Assembly: GCF_029263155.1 (NCBI RefSeq)
Contig: NZ_JAJCYB010000131.1
Coordinates: 1-64,000 of the forward strand
Direction: 5' to 3'
Origin: Pseudonocardia sp.
GTDB lineage: Bacteria; Actinomycetota; Actinomycetes; Mycobacteriales; Pseudonocardiaceae
Length of the DNA stretch: 64,000 nt
Shown here: positions 59,730 to 64,000 of the stretch, in pieces
Layout: each line of letters starts with the position of its first letter
How positions within the stretch are numbered: position 1 is the first letter of the stretch
Program-made: the position numbers and the translations under genes
The notes under the pieces: model-generated
Told to the model about the DNA's origin: nothing
The model's input: only the letters and a program-made list of their open reading frames with translations
The model's database searches: none

Positions 59730-62038
59730 CCGACGTGGCCCCGGCGCCCCCGGTCCCGACCCCCGACGGCCCGGCCAAGCCGTCGGCGACGCGCCGGGTC
59801 CGGGCCCGGATCGCCCGGCGGATGACCCCGACCCGGGTGGGGCTGGTCGCGCCCGTCCTCGAGCCGCTGGCCAGCGTGCACCGGTCGCTGCACCCGAAGG
59901 CCGACCTCGCCCTGCTGCAGCGGGCCTACGACGTGGCCGAGGCCAAGCACGAGGGGCAGCAGCGCAAGTCCGGCGACCCCTACATCACCCACCCGCTGGC
60001 CGTCTCCACGATCCTGGCCGAGCTGGGCATGGACACCACCACGCTGGTCGCCGCGCTGCTGCACGACACCGTCGAGGACACCGACTACTCGCTGCAGCTG
60101 CTGCGCGCCGACTTCGGCGACGAGGTCACCCAGCTCGTCGACGGCGTCACCAAGCTCGACAAGGTCGAGTACGGCAACGCGGCCGAGGCCGAGACGATCC
60201 GCAAGATGATCGTGGCGATGGCGAAGGACCCGCGGGTGCTGGTCATCAAGCTGTCCGACCGCCTGCACAACATGCGCACGATGCGTTTCCTGCCGCCGGA
60301 GAAGCAGGCCAAGAAGGCGCGCGAGACCCTGGAGGTGTTCGCGCCGCTGGCGCACCGCCTGGGCATGGCCACGGTGAAGTGGGAGCTGGAGGACCTGTCG
60401 TTCTCCATCCTGCACCCGAAGAAGTACTCGGAGATCGTGCGGCTGGTCGCCACCCGGGCCCCGTCGCGCGACACCTACCTCAAGCAGGTGATCGACGAGG
60501 TCACCGCGTCGCTGGACTCGGCGCGGATCGCCGCCACCGTCGAGGGCCGGCCCAAGCACTACTACTCGATCTACCGCAAGATGATCGTCAAGGGCCGCGA
60601 CTTCGACGACATCCACGACCTCGTCGGCGTCCGCGTGCTGGTCGACGCGGTGCGCGACTGCTACGCTGCGATGGGCATGGTGCACGCGCTGTGGCAGCCG
60701 ATGCCCGGGCGGTTCAAGGACTACATCGCCCAGCCCCGGTTCGGCGTCTACCAGTCGCTGCACACCACCGTGATCGGGCCGGACGGCAAGCCGCTCGAGG
60801 TGCAGATCCGCACCCACGACATGCACGGCACCGCCGAGTACGGCATCGCCGCGCACTGGCGGTACAAGGAGCTCGCGAGGGGCGGCTCGGCGGGTGCGGT
60901 CGAGGTCGACGAGATGTCGTGGATGCGCAAGCTGCTGGACTGGCAGCGGGAGGCGGCCGACCCCGGTGACTTCCTCGAGTCGCTGCGCTTCGACCTCAAC
61001 ACCAAGGAGATCTTCGTCTTCACGCCCAAGGGCGACGTGCTGACGCTGCCGCTGGGGTCCACGCCCGTCGACCTCGCCTACGCGGTGCACACCGAGGTGG
61101 GCAACCGCTGCATCGGGTCGCGGGTGAACGGTCGCCTGGTGGCGCTGGAGCGCCGGCTGGAGTCCGGCGACGTCGTCGAGATCTTCACCTCCAAGGCCGA
61201 GGGGGCGGGGCCCAGCCGCGACTGGCTCGACTTCGCCGCTTCCCCCCGCGCCAAGACCAAGATCAAGCAGTGGTTCGCGAAGGAACGCCGCGAGGAGGCC
61301 ATCGAGGCGGGCAAGGAGGCGATCACCCGCGAGGCCCGCCGCACCGGCATGCCGATCCAGCGCCTCGTGTCGGCCGACTCGATGAGCGCGCTGTCGCACG
61401 AGCTGCACTACCCGGACCTCTCCGGGCTCTACGCCGCCGTCGGCGAGGGCCACGCCAGCGCCCGGCACGTGGTGCAGCGGCTGATGGCGCTGCTCGGCGG
61501 CGTCGAGGACGCGGAGGAGGAGCTCGCCGAGCGCGCCACCCCGTCCACGATCCGCTCGCGCCGCGTGGCGGGCGACGCCGGGGTCGTCGTCCGCGGCGAC
61601 TCCGCCGATCTCGCCGACCTCTACACGAAGCTCGCCCGCTGCTGCACGCCCGTGCCCGGTGACGACATCCTCGGTTTCGTCACCCGCGGCGGCGGCATCT
61701 CCGTGCACCGCACCGACTGCACCAACGCCGCCGACCTGCAGAGCCGCTCCGAGCGCCTGGTCGACGTCGCGTGGTCGGTGTCGGCGGGCTCGGTGTTCCT
61801 CGTCGCGATCCAGGCCGAGGCGCTCGACCGGCACCGGCTGCTCTCCGACATCACCAAGGTGCTGGCCGACGAGAAGGTCAACATCCTGTCGGCCTCGGTC
61901 ACCACGTCGCGCGACCGGGTGGCGATCTCGCGGTTCAGCTTCGAGATGGGCGACCCCAAGCACCTCGGGCACGTGCTGCGGGCGGTGCGCAACGTCGAGG
62001 GCGTCTACGACGTGTACCGGGTGACGTCGGCGGCCTGA
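59726..62038 (+). CDS. relA: Bifunctional (p)ppGpp synthetase/hydrolase, RelA/SpoT family
   Basis: This enzyme makes and degrades (p)ppGpp in the stringent response. The 770-residue protein has the HD hydrolase domain (SGDPYITHPLAV, LLHDTVEDTDYSLQLL, KLSDRLHNMRTMRFL), the synthetase domain (RPKHYYSIYRKMI, FDDIHDLVGVRVLV, GRFKDYIAQPRFGVYQSLHT), TGS (EIFVFTPKGDVLTLP), a zinc-finger-like CCTPVPGDDILG and a C-terminal ACT domain. Both active sites look intact. The ATG at 59726 overlaps a tiny leader frame. Confidence 0.96.
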   Translation: MTDVAPAPPVPTPDGPAKPSATRRVRARIARRMTPTRVGLVAPVLEPLASVHRSLHPKADLALLQRAYDVAEAKHEGQQRKSGDPYITHPLAVSTILAELGMDTTTLVAALLHDTVEDTDYSLQLLRADFGDEVTQLVDGVTKLDKVEYGNAAEAETIRKMIVAMAKDPRVLVIKLSDRLHNMRTMRFLPPEKQAKKARETLEVFAPLAHRLGMATVKWELEDLSFSILHPKKYSEIVRLVATRAPSRDTYLKQVIDEVTASLDSARIAATVEGRPKHYYSIYRKMIVKGRDFDDIHDLVGVRVLVDAVRDCYAAMGMVHALWQPMPGRFKDYIAQPRFGVYQSLHTTVIGPDGKPLEVQIRTHDMHGTAEYGIAAHWRYKELARGGSAGAVEVDEMSWMRKLLDWQREAADPGDFLESLRFDLNTKEIFVFTPKGDVLTLPLGSTPVDLAYAVHTEVGNRCIGSRVNGRLVALERRLESGDVVEIFTSKAEGAGPSRDWLDFAASPRAKTKIKQWFAKERREEAIEAGKEAITREARRTGMPIQRLVSADSMSALSHELHYPDLSGLYAAVGEGHASARHVVQRLMALLGGVEDAEEELAERATPSTIRSRRVAGDAGVVVRGDSADLADLYTKLARCCTPVPGDDILGFVTRGGGISVHRTDCTNAADLQSRSERLVDVAWSVSAGSVFLVAIQAEALDRHRLLSDITKVLADEKVNILSASVTTSRDRVAISRFSFEMGDPKHLGHVLRAVRNVEGVYDVYRVTSAA

Positions 62039-62070
62039 CCGGCGCGAACACATGATCGCCACGTGCGGTG

Positions 62071-62114
62071 CGATCGCGACAGCTCTGTCGCCCCTGCACC
62101 ACAGACCGCGATCG
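62071..62114. terminator. Inverted repeat between relA and the cyclophilin gene
   Basis: CGATCGCG (62071-62078) and CGCGATCG (62107-62114) are exact inverted copies with an inner ACAG/CTGT pairing. The element lies in the 193-nt gap between convergent stops at 62038 and 62232. A GTCGCAGTGGTG word at 62142-62153 matches part of the palindrome in the PRTase gene. Confidence 0.5.
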
Positions 62115-62231
62115 AGGGCTACCGGTCCCACAGGTCGCAGTGGTGGGCCGCGGCTGCGGGCGTCGCGTCGCGGCCCGTCGCGGTGATCGTCGACAGCGCG
62201 CCGCCGGGCCCGCTGCCGGCCGCGGGGAGCG

Positions 62232-63068
62232 TCAGCCGACCGTCGCGGTCTCGATGGTGACGGGCTGGTTGGGAGCGCCGTCACCCTGCGGGGTCGACCC
62301 GGCCCGCGCGACCTCGTCGACGACCGACAGGCCCTCGGGCGAGATCGTGCCGAACGCCGTGTACTCCGGCGGCAGGTCGGCGGTGCCGTACACCATGAAG
62401 AACTGGCTGCCGCCGCTGTCGGGCTCCGGGGTCTTGGCCATCGCGAGGATGCCGCGGCCGTAGGCCAGCTCGGCGAACACCTCGTCCGGGATGGTGTAGC
62501 CCGGCCCGCCCGTTCCGGAGCCGGTGGGGTCGCCGCACTGCAGCACCTGCAGGCCGGGGCTGGTGGTGAGGCGGTGGCACGGGGTGCCGTCGTAGTAGCC
62601 CTGCTGGACCAGGCTCACGAAGCTGTTGACCGTGCACGGTGCCAGCGCCCGGTCCAGTGCGAGTGGCACGACACCCGCGCTGGTGTTCAGCGTGACAGCC
62701 TGGGTGCCCTCGCTGCTCACGTCCGTGGCCGGCGGGAGCTCGGCGGGCTTGGCGGCCTCGCCGCCCGCGACGTAGTCGCAGGAGGTGGGGTTCGGCAGCG
62801 GTGTGGAGCGCGCCGGGACCGGAGCGAGCTCGGTGGGGATGTCGACGGCGGCCACCGGGTCGTCGTCGGGCGGCGCGGCGACGTCGGTGGTCTCGGACCC
62901 GCCGCCCAGCGTCGTGAGCAGCACGATCCCGACGACGACCACGACCACCACCGCCGCCGAGGTGATCACGGCGACCCGCTGGCGGCGCTTGGTCTGCATC
63001 TCCCGCCGCTCCTGCTGGCGTTCGAGCTTGCGCTTGGCCGCCTCGCGCCGCATCTGGTTCGTCGCCAC
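62232..63068 (-). CDS. Membrane-anchored cyclophilin-type peptidyl-prolyl isomerase
   Basis: This cyclophilin isomerises proline bonds, here on the outside face. The 278-residue protein starts with a basic helix, then one membrane span (about 31-54), a Pro/Asp linker, and the cyclophilin domain (VTLNTSAGVVPLALDRALAP, GYYDGTPCHRLTTSPGLQVL, DSGGSQFFMVYG, YTAFGTISPEGLSVVDEV). Conserved catalytic-type Phe and Gln in SQFFMV are present. In actinobacteria this gene reproducibly sits by relA. Confidence 0.93.
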   Translation of the reverse strand: MATNQMRREAAKRKLERQQERREMQTKRRQRVAVITSAAVVVVVVVGIVLLTTLGGGSETTDVAAPPDDDPVAAVDIPTELAPVPARSTPLPNPTSCDYVAGGEAAKPAELPPATDVSSEGTQAVTLNTSAGVVPLALDRALAPCTVNSFVSLVQQGYYDGTPCHRLTTSPGLQVLQCGDPTGSGTGGPGYTIPDEVFAELAYGRGILAMAKTPEPDSGGSQFFMVYGTADLPPEYTAFGTISPEGLSVVDEVARAGSTPQGDGAPNQPVTIETATVG

Positions 63069-63136
63069 CGTGCACCCCTCTGCTCCGCCGATCGGCCGCC
63101 ACGATATCCAGCAGCACCGGGCTCTACGCTGGTCGG

Positions 63137-63820
63137 GTGCTCGTCGCCGGATTTCCCGCAGGTTCGTTCCAGACCAACTGCTACGTGGTGGCCCAGGGTC
63201 CGGGGGAGGCGTGCGTCGTGGTCGACCCCGGCCAGGACGCCGTCGAGCCCCTGGACGCCCTGCTCGCCGAGCACCGGCTGACCCCGGTCGCCGTGCTGCT
63301 CACGCACGGGCACTTCGACCACACGTTCAGCGTCACCCCGGTCTGCGACGGCCACGACGTCGCGGCCTGGATCCACCCGGACGACCGCGCGATGCTCGCC
63401 GACCCGATGAAGGGCCTGTCCTCCGAGGCGGCCGCGTTCTTCGGGGGGCGGCTGGAGATGCGCGAGCCCCGGTCGGTGGAGGAGCTGGTCGACGGCGCGT
63501 CCCTGGAGCTCGCCGGGCTCACGCTGCGCGTCGACCACACACCGGGCCACACGCGGGGCTCGGTCGTGTTCACGACCGACACCCCCGAGGGCGTCGAGGT
63601 CGTCATCGCGGGCGACACGCTGTTCGCCGGGTCGATCGGGCGCACCGACCTGCCCGGCGGCGACCACGCGCAGATGCTGGTCAGCCTGCGCGACAAGCTG
63701 CTGACCCGACCCGACGACGCGGTGGTGCTGCCCGGGCACGGGCCCACCACCACGGTCGGTCGCGAGCGCGCGTCCAACCCGTTCCTGCAGGGCCTGCCCG
63801 TTCCCGGTCGTGGCCTGTGA
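63137..63820 (+). CDS. MBL-fold metallo-hydrolase, glyoxalase II-like
   Basis: A 227-residue metallo-beta-lactamase-fold hydrolase. The zinc motif LTHGHFDHTFSV (HxHxDH-type), HTPGHTRGSVVF, AGDTLFAGSIGRTDLPGG and LPGHGPTTTVGRE are complete, so two metal ions can be bound. Relatives are called glyoxalase II or persulfide dioxygenase-like; the actinobacterial version is conserved next to hisS. The GTG at 63137 has TACGCT and 6 nt before it (leaderless). It overlaps hisS by GTGA. Confidence 0.93.
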   Translation: MLVAGFPAGSFQTNCYVVAQGPGEACVVVDPGQDAVEPLDALLAEHRLTPVAVLLTHGHFDHTFSVTPVCDGHDVAAWIHPDDRAMLADPMKGLSSEAAAFFGGRLEMREPRSVEELVDGASLELAGLTLRVDHTPGHTRGSVVFTTDTPEGVEVVIAGDTLFAGSIGRTDLPGGDHAQMLVSLRDKLLTRPDDAVVLPGHGPTTTVGRERASNPFLQGLPVPGRGL

Positions 63821-64000
63821 ACACCGCGTTCGCCGCGCCCAAGGGGATCCCCGAGTACACCCCGCCCGACTCCGCGGGGTTCGCGCACGTCCGCGCCACG
63901 CTGATCGCCGCCGCCGACCGCGCCGGCTACGGGCTGCTGGAGCTGCCCGTCTTCGAGGACACCGGGCTCTACGCCCGCGGGGTGGGGGAGTCCACCGACG
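63817..64000 (+). CDS. hisS: Histidyl-tRNA synthetase (N-terminal part, cut by window end)
   Basis: The first 61 codons of histidyl-tRNA synthetase. FAAPKGIPEYTPPDSAGFAH and LLELPVFEDTGLYARGVGEST match the class II motif 1 region. The GTG start overlaps the upstream stop. The window ends before motifs 2 and 3. Confidence 0.9.
   Translation, partial: MNTAFAAPKGIPEYTPPDSAGFAHVRATLIAAADRAGYGLLELPVFEDTGLYARGVGESTD

Overview
This window is chromosomal DNA of a very GC-rich actinobacterium. The gene content points to a Pseudonocardia-like member of the Pseudonocardiaceae, although I assign the genus by gene content and style only. Supporting signs are the CtpC/DUF1490 metal-ATPase pair, the ruvCAB-yajC-secDF-apt-relA-ppi-MBL-hisS block, many GTG starts, GTGA/ATGA stop-start overlaps, and TAnnnT -10 boxes placed 6-8 nt before start codons (leaderless transcripts).

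Region 1 (1-5.8 kb). A P1B-type metal ATPase with its DUF1490 partner reads leftward. A three-gene larE-larB-larC operon for the nickel-pincer nucleotide (NPN) cofactor reads rightward. Its last gene overlaps a convergent OsmC gene. No larA (the NPN-using racemase) lies in the window.

Region 2 (5.9-22.7 kb) is the most interesting part. It is a metabolic island of tightly coupled operons. (a) 7210-12037 (+): a ComA-type phosphosulfolactate synthase, a small unknown, an aspartase/fumarase-superfamily lyase, and DUF1116 and DUF2877 proteins (AllG/AllH-like subunits of the oxamate carbamoyltransferase type). (b) 16590-20253 (-): carbamate kinase, FdrA/AllF and an MSMEG_0565-type glycosyltransferase. 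(c) 12675-16500 (+): a CoA-disulfide-reductase-like flavoprotein, a small unknown, an MSMEG_0572/Sll0783-type protein, and cobalt-type nitrile hydratase beta, alpha and activator. (d) 20346-22672 (+): an unknown, an MSMEG_0568-type radical SAM protein and an MSMEG_0567-type acetyltransferase. (e) An AIR-synthase-like protein of the Sll0787 type and an XRE-cupin regulator. Several members belong to the Nit1C (nitrilase/cyanide-assimilation) gene set, but no nitrilase is present; a nitrile hydratase sits there instead. The AT-rich word TATAGTGG or a one-base variant recurs at four of its promoters. The proposed pathway links nitrile or cyanide nitrogen, sulfonate (coenzyme M-like) chemistry and recovery of ATP from a carbamoyl group. 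It is inference from context.

Region 3 (22.65-52.6 kb). A SARP/AAA/TPR regulator is followed by yebC. A block of about 26 kb then separates yebC from its usual partner ruvC. The block holds vapBC, a tellurium/stress (ter) complex, polA, a MazF remnant, a MOSC protein, a P-loop kinase, a methyltransferase, a second SARP regulator and an alcohol dehydrogenase. The ter complex includes a TerD-nuclease fusion broken by a frameshift, GrpE-like and Hsp70-like genes, DUF475, TerD, TerB and TerA paralogues, and a HAD/StiP/PRTase/HpcH biosynthetic operon. Both broken genes are off by one base in a run of five G or C, so sequencing error is a live explanation.

Region 4 (52.7-64 kb) is conserved housekeeping: ruvC, ruvA, ruvB, yajC, secD, secF, apt, relA, a membrane-anchored cyclophilin, an MBL hydrolase and the start of hisS. 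ruvC and ruvA each have a LexA box, and the gap between them carries a long imperfect direct repeat. relA is preceded by a five-codon overlapping reading frame. I saw no tRNA, rRNA, CRISPR array or insertion sequence.
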